64,000 nt of DNA, taken from contig NZ_BPKW01000011.1 in assembly GCF_019656015.1 (NCBI RefSeq), forward strand, positions 1-64,000. Reading direction: 5' to 3'. Of the stretch, positions 9,046 to 18,067 are shown one piece after another. The notes beneath the pieces were generated by a model. The model was not told the DNA's origin and did not search any database. It saw nothing but the letters and a program-made list of their open reading frames with translations. The stretch comes from Leuconostoc inhae (lineage in GTDB: Bacteria; Bacillota; Bacilli; Lactobacillales; Lactobacillaceae). The position numbers were made by a program, and so were the translations under genes. Each line of letters opens with the position of its first letter. The first letter of the stretch is position 1.

Positions 9046-9071
9046 GATACTGTTTCACGTGAAACAGTATC
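9046..9071. other. parS site (ParB binding), extended palindrome
   Basis: The core TGTTTCACGTGAAACA at 9051-9066 is the parS sequence bound by ParB/Spo0J in Firmicutes. Here it is extended by GATAC/GTATC into a 26-bp perfect palindrome between the tetR terminator and xpt. It is about 7 kb to the left of the DnaA-box cluster. Confidence 0.88.
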
Positions 9072-9072
9072 T

Positions 9073-9663
<591 letters not shown>

Positions 9664-10587
9664 TTATCTTCTAAAAAACCCACTCAATGCTAGTACTAAG
9701 CTAACAGCCGCCATTAAAACTAGTGTTATCACAATCGTTATCCACCAACCGTCTTGTGCCGTTGCAAATGGTAACCATTTGACATTTTCCCCATAAAAGC
9801 CACTGACAATTGTAGGCACTGTTAGTACAATTGAATACACGGTTAGCACTTTCATTGTCCAGTTCAAATCACGATTACTTAGGTTACCGTAGGCATCTGA
9901 AACTGAAGTAATAACAGCCATTGCCAAATCTGCCATATGTTCCGCTTGCCCAACTTCAACACGCACATCATCAACATGTTCTACTTCAAAATGGGCAATT
10001 TTTGTTTTAAAATCTTGCTTGAAGGCATTAAGCATCACATGGTTATTTGCCAATGAATTTTGAATATAAATCATTTGTGTTTGTAATCGTAATAAATCAT
10101 TCATTTGCTTTGTGGTGCGTTTATGGTGACCCAATTGCGCTTGGATGACACGGCGCTTACGATTAATTTCCGTGACTTGAGTTACATATCTTGTCATTAG
10201 TGAATATAACCCTGTCATGACAAAATCAATCGCACTAATTTCATTATCATTCCCACGTTTTTGGCGATTTTTAGGATCTAATAAAACCGCTTGAATATAA
10301 TCTGTCACTGAATGCGAAAACGTATATAAATCACCATGCGCAAACAAAATACCGATGGGTCGTGTTTCAACCGTAGTATCATGATATGAAATCACATCAA
10401 TAACCATCAAAGATTCATCAGCAACGCTGTCATATTCCATACGTACCGCCTCGTTATGATCAACAGCATAGCCAATAATTTCATTAGTCAGTTGATGTTC
10501 ACTCACTAATATTTGATTATCCTCTGCGGTTAAATTGGACACATGGTACCAAGTAAAGTTATTAAATTTTTTAACTGTTTCGATCAT
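9664..10587 (-). CDS. CorA-family divalent cation transporter with variant GMN motif
   Basis: A 307-residue CorA-like protein: soluble alpha/beta N-domain, long helical region from about 110 to 245, and two C-terminal membrane helices. The pore signature between them reads YGENV (GEN at about 266-268) instead of the usual YGMN. Start overlaps the end of the preceding GNAT gene by 17 bases. Transport of Mg2+ or Co2+ is the family function; the altered signature makes selectivity uncertain. Confidence 0.82.
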   Translation of the reverse strand: MIETVKKFNNFTWYHVSNLTAEDNQILVSEHQLTNEIIGYAVDHNEAVRMEYDSVADESLMVIDVISYHDTTVETRPIGILFAHGDLYTFSHSVTDYIQAVLLDPKNRQKRGNDNEISAIDFVMTGLYSLMTRYVTQVTEINRKRRVIQAQLGHHKRTTKQMNDLLRLQTQMIYIQNSLANNHVMLNAFKQDFKTKIAHFEVEHVDDVRVEVGQAEHMADLAMAVITSVSDAYGNLSNRDLNWTMKVLTVYSIVLTVPTIVSGFYGENVKWLPFATAQDGWWITIVITLVLMAAVSLVLALSGFFRR

Positions 10588-11029
10588 CTCTATACGTCAC
10601 ATTCATTGGATTTGATAAAATTGAATGCGCAATTACTTTAAAACCTTCACGTTCGTAGAAGTGTTGCGCACTGGTATTGGCAGTTACTACTTTTAATTCA
10701 AGTGGTTCTTTGACCATCTCGCGTGCTTTTTTTAATAAGACAGCCCCAATACCTTGTCGTTGCCACCCTTCTTTAATAAATAACAAATGTAAAAAGCTGT
10801 CCCACTCTGATACCGATGAAAAACCAACAATCTCCCCATTAAATACAGCAACTGTTACTTTCTCACCTAAGATAGCTGAATCAAAATCAGCGCGTTTAGG
10901 TGAATTGACCCAAGGAAAATTAGTAAGGCGGGTATCTAAATAAATGCGCGACAATGCGTCAGAATCTTCTACCTGCATGGCACGCAAAATTAAGTTGTTC
11001 GTTTGTGAACTGTTGCTTTGACTAGCCAT
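10571..11029 (-). CDS. GNAT family N-acetyltransferase
   Basis: A 152-residue GNAT protein. The acetyl-CoA loop EGWQRQGIGAVLLKKA is at about 87-102, followed by NTSAQHFYEREGFKV near 118-132. The stop codon lies inside the corA start region, so corA is coupled to it. The substrate is unknown; RimI-like or small-molecule acetylation are both possible. Confidence 0.82.
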   Translation of the reverse strand: MASQSNSSQTNNLILRAMQVEDSDALSRIYLDTRLTNFPWVNSPKRADFDSAILGEKVTVAVFNGEIVGFSSVSEWDSFLHLLFIKEGWQRQGIGAVLLKKAREMVKEPLELKVVTANTSAQHFYEREGFKVIAHSILSNPMNVTYRDDRNS

Positions 11030-11160
11030 TAATATTTTTCACCTCACGCTTTGAACACCACAAATTATTAACCCATGTTTTTTTAATACGGTTGCATTGT
11101 CATTATTTCAACATATCAGAGTATATTATACCAGTTTTATTGTATGACTAAACACTTGTA

Positions 11161-12837
11161 CTAAATAGCCGTTTTTTGTAACATCACAATATACCACATC
11201 GCATCAGCATATACAGCGTGTCGTGATAACTTCTGCAAAAATGCACGTGTTTCTTTTGGGTAATCTGTAATATATCCTTGAACACCTAATGCGTAATTAC
11301 TATTAATATCTGCCTCCTCATTTAAGGTCCAGACGTACAATGCCTTATGATTTTTAATCACTTGACGTGCAATGTTAGTATTCACATTGGAATATTCCAT
11401 AGCATAAAATGTATTAAACTTTGCACGATTAATGCTGTTGACAACTGGTGACAGTAAACCTATTGGCCTATCCGAGTATTTTGCCAATCGCTTAATTGCA
11501 TTTTGGTTCATTGATTGCAGCTGTGCACGATTTTCTGTTAGATAATTGCCATACTTTTTTTGAAAATTAACCAGCTGTGCTGTCGTAATGGTTGTATTGA
11601 TTTTTAATTCCACAAGCAATTTCTGTTTTAATTGATTTGCACGTTGAATATACGCTAGAAATGGCGTGACAGTAATGACTTTCCCGTTTTCTTCGTAACG
11701 CACCTTTTTTAAAACATGCCAAGGTGTCTCGTTAATTGGATAAGTTTTACCATTTTTAGCTTTAATTTTAGCATCATGACTTAAAACATAAACACCATCA
11801 CTTGTTGCTTGAATGTCTATTTCTACATAATCCGGTTTTGTTTTAGCAACTTTATTTAGGCTAATAATCGTATTTGAGGCATCCGTTTCTGATGACACGC
11901 CTTTGTGTGCAATCACAACATAATTTTTAGTGGGTTGACTAACAAATTTACCTGACAGTAGGCTACTGGCTACGCCAACAAGAACAACAACAATAACTTG
12001 CGTGATGCTTAAATATAATTTAATATCACGTACTCGTGTAGGTGAAGTCTGCTGATCTTTAATGATAAAAAATAACCACACTTGGCTTGTAATAAAATAA
12101 AAATAACCAATCGCAATGGCAATCAGAATATTGACCATACTACGATTCAAGCCGTTACTAAGTCCCTGATCAAACAAGCGTTGTAACCAATAGAGTCCCC
12201 CAACAACAGCAATAGTTATTAACGCATATTTTCCAATTGTTAAAAAAAAGTAGCCACTCTGAAACTTTGTTTGTTGCCAACTACGCGCCACATTAACTTT
12301 CAAATTTTGACGTGTCGTTATCGCAAAATAAGGGACTAATCTTAATCGATACACCAGAAATAATAATCCAATATTAACAACAGCGATGATAACCCACATC
12401 ATCGGCGTCATAATTGGATCAATAAAGGTTTTTGGGATTGTGAGATAATATGCAATTGGAAATTTAAAACCAATTTGATTTAAAGGTATCAATAACAGCA
12501 TCGTAACAAAAACAGCAAGATGAATTTGTAATGATTTTAATCCCCTTAAAAAATATTGCCTACTTGCTATATCCCATGTTAACAACATAGTTATGACAAC
12601 AACCGCTATTAGCATCATCCAAACAAAAAAATAACCAATTAACGTCAATCCATAGATCAGCCAATTATTACTAAAATAAGTTAATAATTTTCCTAGACTG
12701 CCAGTTGCAATACTATAAGCGCTTGGTTGATAAGATTGAATTGCATCAATAGCCTGTGATGACAAGTAATTAAATAAAAATAATACCACAACCAAAATGG
12801 CTGAGAACTGATATTTACTGACGTGTTGCTTCCTCAT
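11161..12837 (-). CDS. Glycerophosphodiester phosphodiesterase with N-terminal membrane domain
   Basis: A 558-residue protein with about six to eight hydrophobic helices up to residue 295 (GPDPase membrane-domain type) followed by a GDPD catalytic domain. The catalytic residues are H311 in IAHKGV, E339 and D341 in VEIDIQ, and H354 in SHD; the usual HR of the first motif is HK here. It would cleave glycerophosphodiesters to glycerol-3-phosphate at the outer membrane face, and in this family may act on lipoteichoic acid. GGAG lies 8 bases before the start. It is not overlapped by neighbours. Confidence 0.85.
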   Translation of the reverse strand: MRKQHVSKYQFSAILVVVLFLFNYLSSQAIDAIQSYQPSAYSIATGSLGKLLTYFSNNWLIYGLTLIGYFFVWMMLIAVVVITMLLTWDIASRQYFLRGLKSLQIHLAVFVTMLLLIPLNQIGFKFPIAYYLTIPKTFIDPIMTPMMWVIIAVVNIGLLFLVYRLRLVPYFAITTRQNLKVNVARSWQQTKFQSGYFFLTIGKYALITIAVVGGLYWLQRLFDQGLSNGLNRSMVNILIAIAIGYFYFITSQVWLFFIIKDQQTSPTRVRDIKLYLSITQVIVVVLVGVASSLLSGKFVSQPTKNYVVIAHKGVSSETDASNTIISLNKVAKTKPDYVEIDIQATSDGVYVLSHDAKIKAKNGKTYPINETPWHVLKKVRYEENGKVITVTPFLAYIQRANQLKQKLLVELKINTTITTAQLVNFQKKYGNYLTENRAQLQSMNQNAIKRLAKYSDRPIGLLSPVVNSINRAKFNTFYAMEYSNVNTNIARQVIKNHKALYVWTLNEEADINSNYALGVQGYITDYPKETRAFLQKLSRHAVYADAMWYIVMLQKTAI

Positions 12838-12941
12838 CTCAAAATCTCCACTATCTTTATATTTCTTATTCCTTATTTCTTATTTCAGAATAACATTTTA
12901 CCACCGTTTTTCAATTTTTTTGTTTGATGTTTTTAAACAAT

Positions 12942-12975
12942 AAAAAAAGCTGTGTTGCCTGACTGGCAACACAGC
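12942..12975 (-). terminator. Terminator of the rpmH-rnpA-yidC operon
   Basis: An 11-bp GC-containing stem (12949-12959 with 12965-12975), 5-base loop, followed on the minus strand by seven T. It lies just after the yidC stop codon. Confidence 0.85.
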
Positions 12976-12984
12976 ATGAATACA

Positions 12985-13824
12985 TTAACGTTTCGTACTA
13001 CGCTTTGCTTTTTTAATTTTACGCTTCATATCACGCTCTTTTTGCGCTTCTAATTCACGTTGACGTCGTATTTTAAAGGGATTTTGTAAGAAGAATGTTT
13101 GAATTGTTTGAAACAAATTTCCTACTACCCAGTACAATGATAACGCACTTGGTACAGCAATTGCAGAGAAAAAAATCACGACTGGGAAAATATACGGCAT
13201 TGCCTTTGTCATGCCATTTTGCTCTGGTGTGGCTTGCGTTGATAGCCATGATGAAGCAAATGTGAAAAGTGCTGCTAAAATTGGCAAAATATAGTAAGGA
13301 TCATTATTTCCTAATTGTAGCCATAAAAATTTGCCTGATCTCAAAACCTGTGAGTTATAAATTGATTGATACAAAGCAATCAATACAGGCATTTGTACAA
13401 TTAAAGGTAACATTGACGCAAATGGATTTACCCCAGCATCCTTATACAAGGCTTGCTGTTCAGCCATCATCAGTTGACGACTTTCAGTATCTTTGCCTGG
13501 GTACTTAGACTGTAGAGCCTTGAGAGCTGGTTGTACAATTTGCATCTTCATCATTGATTGAATCTGATAAACCATTAAAGGTAAAATCAAAAAACGAATT
13601 AAAATTGTAAAAACAATTATTCCCATGCCATAATTATTACCAAACCATGCTGAAGCGCCTAAGATAGCAGAGGTAAATGCCGCAACAACAGCACTCCACA
13701 AGCTATGAGAAGCCACATGACCACTAAAGCTCATACCAGCAATAATGATAATAATTAACGCAATGGCAGCTAGAATCAGCGGTAACGGACCGATTTTTTT
13801 TAAAATATTTGTAAAACGTTTCAT
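12985..13824 (-). CDS. yidC: Membrane protein insertase YidC/OxaI
   Basis: A 279-residue YidC of the Gram-positive type with five membrane segments. The conserved groove arginine is R77 in VFTILIRFLILPL. The N-terminal hydrophobic segment lacks the lipobox cysteine often found in Firmicute YidC (SpoIIIJ) proteins. The C-terminus is strongly basic (KRKIKKAKRSTKR), as in YidC2 forms that bind ribosomes. It overlaps rnpA by 4 bases and ends the rpmH-rnpA-yidC series. The jag/khpB gene that commonly follows is missing. Confidence 0.92.
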   Translation of the reverse strand: MKRFTNILKKIGPLPLILAAIALIIIIIAGMSFSGHVASHSLWSAVVAAFTSAILGASAWFGNNYGMGIIVFTILIRFLILPLMVYQIQSMMKMQIVQPALKALQSKYPGKDTESRQLMMAEQQALYKDAGVNPFASMLPLIVQMPVLIALYQSIYNSQVLRSGKFLWLQLGNNDPYYILPILAALFTFASSWLSTQATPEQNGMTKAMPYIFPVVIFFSAIAVPSALSLYWVVGNLFQTIQTFFLQNPFKIRRQRELEAQKERDMKRKIKKAKRSTKR

Positions 13825-14171
13825 TCTTCTTCCACTTTCAGGATATTAGCTAATTTCAGCACATGCACGATTTGTTCTTTGATGAATTTTTGACTCTGCT
13901 TCGCCACTGCTGGCCGTGCAATTACCAATATGTCAAGTTCGTTAGGTAGTTGCGGCTTTAATTCCAAAATACTTTGACGAATACGACGCTTTACCCAAAC
14001 ACGATCATGCGCTTTACCAACTTTTTTACTCACAGAAATTCCTAGTCGAAAATGCTTCTGATCGCTTTTGCCTAACTGATAAACAATAAAATATTTATTG
14101 GCAACCGACCGATGTTTATTAAAAACAAGTTGAAAGTCAGTTGGTTTTTTAATTCGAAAAGTTTTTCTCAT
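13821..14171 (-). CDS. rnpA: Ribonuclease P protein component
   Basis: A 116-residue basic protein with the RnpA signature KKVGKAHDRVWVKRRIRQS at about 49-67. It binds RNase P RNA for 5' maturation of tRNA. It follows rpmH after an attenuator-like hairpin and overlaps yidC (ATGA-type overlap). Confidence 0.95.
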   Translation of the reverse strand: MRKTFRIKKPTDFQLVFNKHRSVANKYFIVYQLGKSDQKHFRLGISVSKKVGKAHDRVWVKRRIRQSILELKPQLPNELDILVIARPAVAKQSQKFIKEQIVHVLKLANILKVEEE

Positions 14172-14261
14172 TTGACTAGTCTCTCTTGAGGATTTGATAG
14201 GTTAATATTGAATACCTGTTACGCAAACATGTATGCTCACATACTTTTATAGTCTTTTATT

Positions 14262-14290
14262 AAATAAAAAAGCCACTGCATAGCAGCGAC
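14262..14290 (-). terminator. Attenuator-like hairpin between rpmH and rnpA
   Basis: On the minus strand GTCGCTGC pairs with GCAGTGGC (two G-U pairs) over a 3-base loop, followed by TTTTTTATTT. Partial termination here would give more L34 than RNase P protein, as in other bacteria with this gene order. Confidence 0.7.
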
Positions 14291-14294
14291 CTTG

Positions 14295-14429
14295 TTAGGC
14301 TGATAGAACCTTGCGGCCCTTTGCACGACGGCGAGCCAAAACTTTACGACCGTTGCTTGTGCTCATGCGCTTACGGAATCCGTGTACGCGTTCACGATGA
14401 CGCTTCTTTGGTTGGTATGTACGCTTCAT
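14295..14429 (-). CDS. rpmH: 50S ribosomal protein L34
   Basis: A 44-residue, very basic protein beginning [20 protein letters not shown] and ending GRKVLSA, identical in plan to bacterial L34. GGAGGTGA lies 7 bases before the ATG. It is the first gene of the rpmH-rnpA-yidC unit and the closest conserved marker on the left side of the origin. Confidence 0.97.
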   Translation of the reverse strand: MKRTYQPKKRHRERVHGFRKRMSTSNGRKVLARRRAKGRKVLSA

Positions 14430-14486
14430 GTGTATTCACCTCCATTCGCGATTTTTTACCTGCAAAAACTTTGCAATTCGATTTTA

Positions 14487-14515
14487 ATCATAACATGAAT
14501 CAACTACGTAAGCAA
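14487..14515 (-). promoter_or_regulatory. rpmH promoter P1
   Basis: Minus strand: TTGCTT, 17-base spacer, TATGAT. It lies about 60 bases upstream of the rpmH start codon. Confidence 0.7.
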
Positions 14516-14569
14516 GCAAATTCACCTGTTTTTATGTCTAAAAATGTTTTTAGTAAATGCAATACTAAC

Positions 14570-14598
14570 ATTGTACCCTTTATTATAGTGAAGGACAA
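14570..14598 (-). promoter_or_regulatory. rpmH promoter P2 (upstream)
   Basis: Minus strand: TTGTCC, 17-base spacer, TACAAT. A second sigma-A type promoter upstream of P1. Confidence 0.6.
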
Positions 14599-14649
14599 TA
14601 GTTAGTCAACGAATGTCACGACATAACCCGTTTATACATGCGTTTTTTA

Positions 14650-14703
14650 AATAGTATACAGAAATAGCGCTTCAATTATGAAGCGCTATTTCTGTATACT
14701 ATT
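14650..14703. terminator. 24-bp perfect stem terminator of the yebC gene
   Basis: The arms 14650-14673 and 14680-14703 are perfect reverse complements with a 6-base loop. It separates the minus-strand yebC-family gene from the rpmH promoters. The downstream T-run on the minus strand is short (TTT), but the stem is long. Confidence 0.75.
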
Positions 14704-14716
14704 GATTTCCTATTTA

Positions 14717-15433
14717 TTACAACGTCACATTGTGATGAACAGTTTGGACATCCTCATCTGATTCAAGGACGTCAATTAACTTTTCAAATGTTGCCAAGTC
14801 ATCCCCGTCAAGCGTCATTTCTGCTTGTGGTAACATTGAAATTTCTGTCGTTGAAAACGTTGACACACCATTTTGACGCAGCACTTCAATGGCTTTATGC
14901 AACGCGTTTGGTTCTGTGTAGACAACGATTTGATCGTCTTGTTGTTCCGCATCACGGACATCTACTTCGGCATCTAACAATGTTTCTAACATGCTGTCTG
15001 CATCATTGCCTTCAAAAACAATCACCCCTGTTTCATCAAACAAATAACTCACTGATCCAGCTGCACCATATGTGCCACCATTTTTATTAAACTCAGTCCG
15101 TACGTTTGTCGCTGTACGATTAACATTTGAAGTTAATGTGTCAACGATAATTAGTGAGCCATTAGGACCAAAGCCTTCATAACGACCGGCAATAAACGTC
15201 TCATCCCCAGAACCACTGACTTTCTCAAGGGCACGTTCAATAACATGTTTTGGTACTTGGGCTTGCTTAGCACGTTCAATAACAAATTTTAAATTTGAAT
15301 TTGCTTCTGGATCAATACTCCCACCTTGCTTGGCAGCAACATAGATTTCAATCCCATATTTACTATTAACCTTGGCTGCAGCACCGTCTGTCTGCGCCTT
15401 TTTCATTTTAATGTTTTCCCACTTACGTCCCAT
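14717..15433 (-). CDS. YebC/PmpR/TACO1-family protein (YeeN/YebC_II type)
   Basis: A 238-residue member of the YebC family with the start [20 protein letters not shown] and the [20 protein letters not shown] motif near 95-115. It was long annotated as a transcriptional regulator; family members are now reported to help ribosomes through proline-rich stalls. Cytoplasmic. It stands alone between the pseudouridine synthase and the rpmH operon. Confidence 0.88.
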   Translation of the reverse strand: MGRKWENIKMKKAQTDGAAAKVNSKYGIEIYVAAKQGGSIDPEANSNLKFVIERAKQAQVPKHVIERALEKVSGSGDETFIAGRYEGFGPNGSLIIVDTLTSNVNRTATNVRTEFNKNGGTYGAAGSVSYLFDETGVIVFEGNDADSMLETLLDAEVDVRDAEQQDDQIVVYTEPNALHKAIEVLRQNGVSTFSTTEISMLPQAEMTLDGDDLATFEKLIDVLESDEDVQTVHHNVTL

Positions 15434-15507
15434 GCTTTCACCTCATTTAATATTTATTTCTTTTATCATTATAACGGTTTACAAATACTTTGCACCAAAA
15501 AATAAAT

Positions 15508-16041
15508 TTATTTTATAACACGATACATACCAGGCTTTAAATCACCAATATGATAGGTATCAATATGTGTTCGAATTAAGCGTAAGGTCGGGATACCAAC
15601 TGCTGCCGTCATACGACGAACTTGACGATTTCGCCCCTCTTTAATCTTAATCTGAAGAAAACTAGTGGGCTGATTTTGACGCACACGAATCGGCTTTTCC
15701 CGTTCCCACAACCATTTTGGATACGGTATACGTTTAACTTTTGCTGGCAAGGTCAGCCCATCTTTTAATTCAACACCTTGTTCTAACATTTTCAACTGGG
15801 CTTTAGTTGGGACACCTTCAACTTGAACAACGTAGGTTTTATAAGCCTTATTTTCAGGATCAGTTAACTCATGATTAAGTTTACCGCTGTCTGTTAAAAG
15901 CAATAAACCTTCACTGTCCATATCTAACCGACCAGCAGCATAGACTCTTGGAATATCAATATAATCAGCCAAAGTTGGTCTGCCATCAGTATCCGTAAAT
16001 TTAGTTAAGACGTTATAAGGTTTGTTAAATAGTATAATCAT
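15508..16041 (-). CDS. RluE/RsuA-family pseudouridine synthase (23S rRNA)
   Basis: A 177-residue single-domain pseudouridine synthase without S4 domain, like RluE. The catalytic aspartate lies in AAGRLDMDSEGLLLLT at about 35-50, and EGRNRQVRRMTAAVG is the C-terminal signature. The ATG at 16041 matches the family start (LFNKPYNVL). A consensus extended -10 (TGCTATAAT) ends 6 bases before this ATG and there is no ribosome binding site, so the mRNA may be leaderless. An in-frame TTG further upstream at 16140 has no support. Confidence 0.88.
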   Translation of the reverse strand: MIILFNKPYNVLTKFTDTDGRPTLADYIDIPRVYAAGRLDMDSEGLLLLTDSGKLNHELTDPENKAYKTYVVQVEGVPTKAQLKMLEQGVELKDGLTLPAKVKRIPYPKWLWEREKPIRVRQNQPTSFLQIKIKEGRNRQVRRMTAAVGIPTLRLIRTHIDTYHIGDLKPGMYRVIK

Positions 16042-16047
16042 AGGTTC

Positions 16048-16056
16048 ATTATAGCA
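16048..16056 (-). promoter_or_regulatory. Extended -10 promoter immediately before the pseudouridine synthase
   Basis: Minus strand TGCTATAAT, no good -35. Transcription would be expected to begin at or within one or two bases of the start codon. Confidence 0.55.
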
Positions 16057-16193
16057 AAGATATGCCTGTAAAAGATGGTAAGTATTAAAGTCCTTAACCT
16101 TTTCTTTACTATTCACAATCTTATCCAAAACAAGACACAAGCCTGTGCAGTAACTACGTTTATAAAAACGTTAAGCACAGGACTGTTCACAAG

Positions 16194-16402
16194 TTATCCA
16201 CATATCCACAGCTTGTTATTGCTGAATTGTGGATAATGTTTATAACAAACCTCAAATATTGTCCTTACCCACTTTTGAATGTTTATAAACTTGTTTGTTT
16301 GTGGATAACTCGCACATTTGTTCGTCTTTATATCCACAAACCCTTTTTTATTTTGTCCACAACTGTTGATATTCTTTAAAATTATCACTCTCCTGTGGAA
16401 AA
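16194..16402. other. oriC: DnaA-box cluster upstream of dnaA
   Basis: Perfect boxes (TTATCCACA or its complement) are at 16194-16202 (+), 16228-16236 (-) and 16300-16308 (-). One-mismatch boxes are at 16202-16210 (+), 16330-16338 (+), 16353-16361 (+) and 16394-16402 (-). The stretch is AT-rich and has no gene. A 7-bp dyad CCTGTGC/GCACAGG (16142-16181) marks its left edge. With the second box set after dnaA this makes a bipartite origin as in Bacillus. Confidence 0.92.
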
Positions 16403-16424
16403 CTCTATTTCTTACTGTTATAAT
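16396..16424 (+). promoter_or_regulatory. dnaA promoter, overlapped by a DnaA box
   Basis: TGGAAA, 17-base spacer, TATAAT. The -35 lies inside the one-mismatch DnaA box at 16394-16402, so repression of dnaA by its own product is likely. Confidence 0.65.
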
Positions 16425-16531
16425 AATATTTGCTACTTCTTCTTTAATATAGAAAAGTTGATCGGTTTAAGACGTCATTTTTTTAATTTGTCGTTATTTT
16501 TAAAGTACACCGAATTATAGGAGAGATTTTT

Positions 16532-17878
16532 GTGACAAAACCCATAACAAAAGAAGAATTATGGAATCAGGTAAAAGCTAAATTCTATCAAGAAATTGGT
16601 CCTGTTTCCTTTGATACCTATATAGAACCACTTGTCCCAGTTACTTTAACGGAATCAAGTATTATTCTAGAAGTCCCTGTTGATGAAAGTACTGATATCA
16701 TTGATAATTGGAACAAATCATATGCCATGAGCTTTGTACAGTATGCCATGGAAATCGCTGAAGGGTTCATCAAACCTGAACTTCGTATTGCCGAAGCCAT
16801 ACAAAAATCGACGCTTATTCAAACAGAAAATCTGACATTTACACGAGAATCAGATTTAAATGAGAATTTTACGTTTGATAAATTTGTTGTTGGTACTGGT
16901 AACGAAAATGCTTACGCGATTGCGCGTGCAGTCGCTGAAGATCCTGGTCGCGTCTATAATCCATATTTAATTTACGGTGGTGTTGGACTTGGCAAAACCC
17001 ATTTAATGCAATCTATCGGTAATGCTTACTCAAAAACAACACCATCAGCGCGCATTAAATATGCGACGGCAGAAGATTTTTTAAATGATTTTACTGAATC
17101 TTTACGTGCTGGCGAGGGTGCAACTGCGGCATTTAAAAAAGAATATCGTACCGTAGACCTGTTATTAATTGATGATATCCAATTCTGGTCTGGTAAAGAA
17201 AAAGTTCAAGAAGAATTTTTCAACACTTTTAATGTTTTAACCAAAACAGGTAAACAAATCATCATGACATCAGACAAATTGCCAACAGAAATTGTTGATC
17301 TACAATCTCGTCTGACATCACGTTTTGAAGCTGGTATCTCAATGGATATTCAAAAGCCAGATTTACCAACCCGTGTGGCTATTCTCAAAAATTTAGCAGA
17401 AACCGACAATTTAGAGATTCCTAATGATGTATTAGAGTTGATTGCTGATAAAATTGATTCTAATATCCGTACACTTGAAGGAACATTTCATCGTTTTGAA
17501 GCGATGTTACGCTACCGTAACAAACCAGCCACGAAAGAAACCGCTCAAAAAATATTGGGCGATTTAAATATTAATCAAGGCTTTAAAATCACTGTTGAAC
17601 GCATTCAACAGGTTGTAGCTGACTACTATATGCAAACAATCGATGATCTCAAAAGTACTAGTCGAAAAAAAGACCTTGTCACTGCACGACATGTTGCGAT
17701 GTACCTAACTAGAACACTAACAAACGAAAGTCTACCAGACATTGGTCGATCGTTTGGTGGTCGTGATCATTCATCCGTTCTACATGCAACCAATAAAATT
17801 ACTGAAAAAGCCGAGTCGGATGCACGAACAAAAGAAATGCTTGAAGCACTAACAGATGAGATAAAAAATGGTAAATAG
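16532..17878 (+). CDS. dnaA: Chromosomal replication initiator DnaA
   Basis: A 448-residue DnaA with all four domains. The AAA+ module has Walker A GGVGLGKTHL at about 150 and Walker B LLLIDDIQFW near 212; the domain IV DNA-binding signature GRDHSSVLHA is at about 410. It starts with GTG, preceded by AGGAG. It binds the boxes on both sides of its gene and opens the DNA at the trio repeat downstream. Confidence 0.97.
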   Translation: MTKPITKEELWNQVKAKFYQEIGPVSFDTYIEPLVPVTLTESSIILEVPVDESTDIIDNWNKSYAMSFVQYAMEIAEGFIKPELRIAEAIQKSTLIQTENLTFTRESDLNENFTFDKFVVGTGNENAYAIARAVAEDPGRVYNPYLIYGGVGLGKTHLMQSIGNAYSKTTPSARIKYATAEDFLNDFTESLRAGEGATAAFKKEYRTVDLLLIDDIQFWSGKEKVQEEFFNTFNVLTKTGKQIIMTSDKLPTEIVDLQSRLTSRFEAGISMDIQKPDLPTRVAILKNLAETDNLEIPNDVLELIADKIDSNIRTLEGTFHRFEAMLRYRNKPATKETAQKILGDLNINQGFKITVERIQQVVADYYMQTIDDLKSTSRKKDLVTARHVAMYLTRTLTNESLPDIGRSFGGRDHSSVLHATNKITEKAESDARTKEMLEALTDEIKNGK

Positions 17879-17882
17879 GGCT

Positions 17883-18002
17883 TGTGGATAAGATAGAATA
17901 ACCTCTTGGTTTTTCCCACACCATTGTGAACAAGTCTAATCGTTCTATACGTTATGAACAAGCAGTTATCCCCAACTTAAACACCCCTTATTATTACTAC
18001 TA
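17883..18002 (+). other. oriC unwinding region: DnaA boxes plus DnaA-trio repeat
   Basis: A perfect reverse box at 17883-17891 and a one-mismatch box TTATCCCCA at 17966-17974 are followed by a C-rich spacer and TTATTATTACTACTA at 17988-18002. The complementary strand read 3' to 5' is AAT AAT AAT GAT GAT, which fits the DnaA-trio rule. An AT-rich stretch follows up to dnaN. This is the likely melting site. Confidence 0.8.
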
Positions 18003-18067
18003 GATCTTTTATTTAAAATATTTAAAAACATGGCTACGCATATTGCTAAAATCAAAGGAGCATAATT

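Noticed and set aside
16042-16140. Longer start of the pseudouridine synthase at TTG 16140
   Set aside because: It would add 33 residues not seen in the family and lies upstream of a consensus -10.
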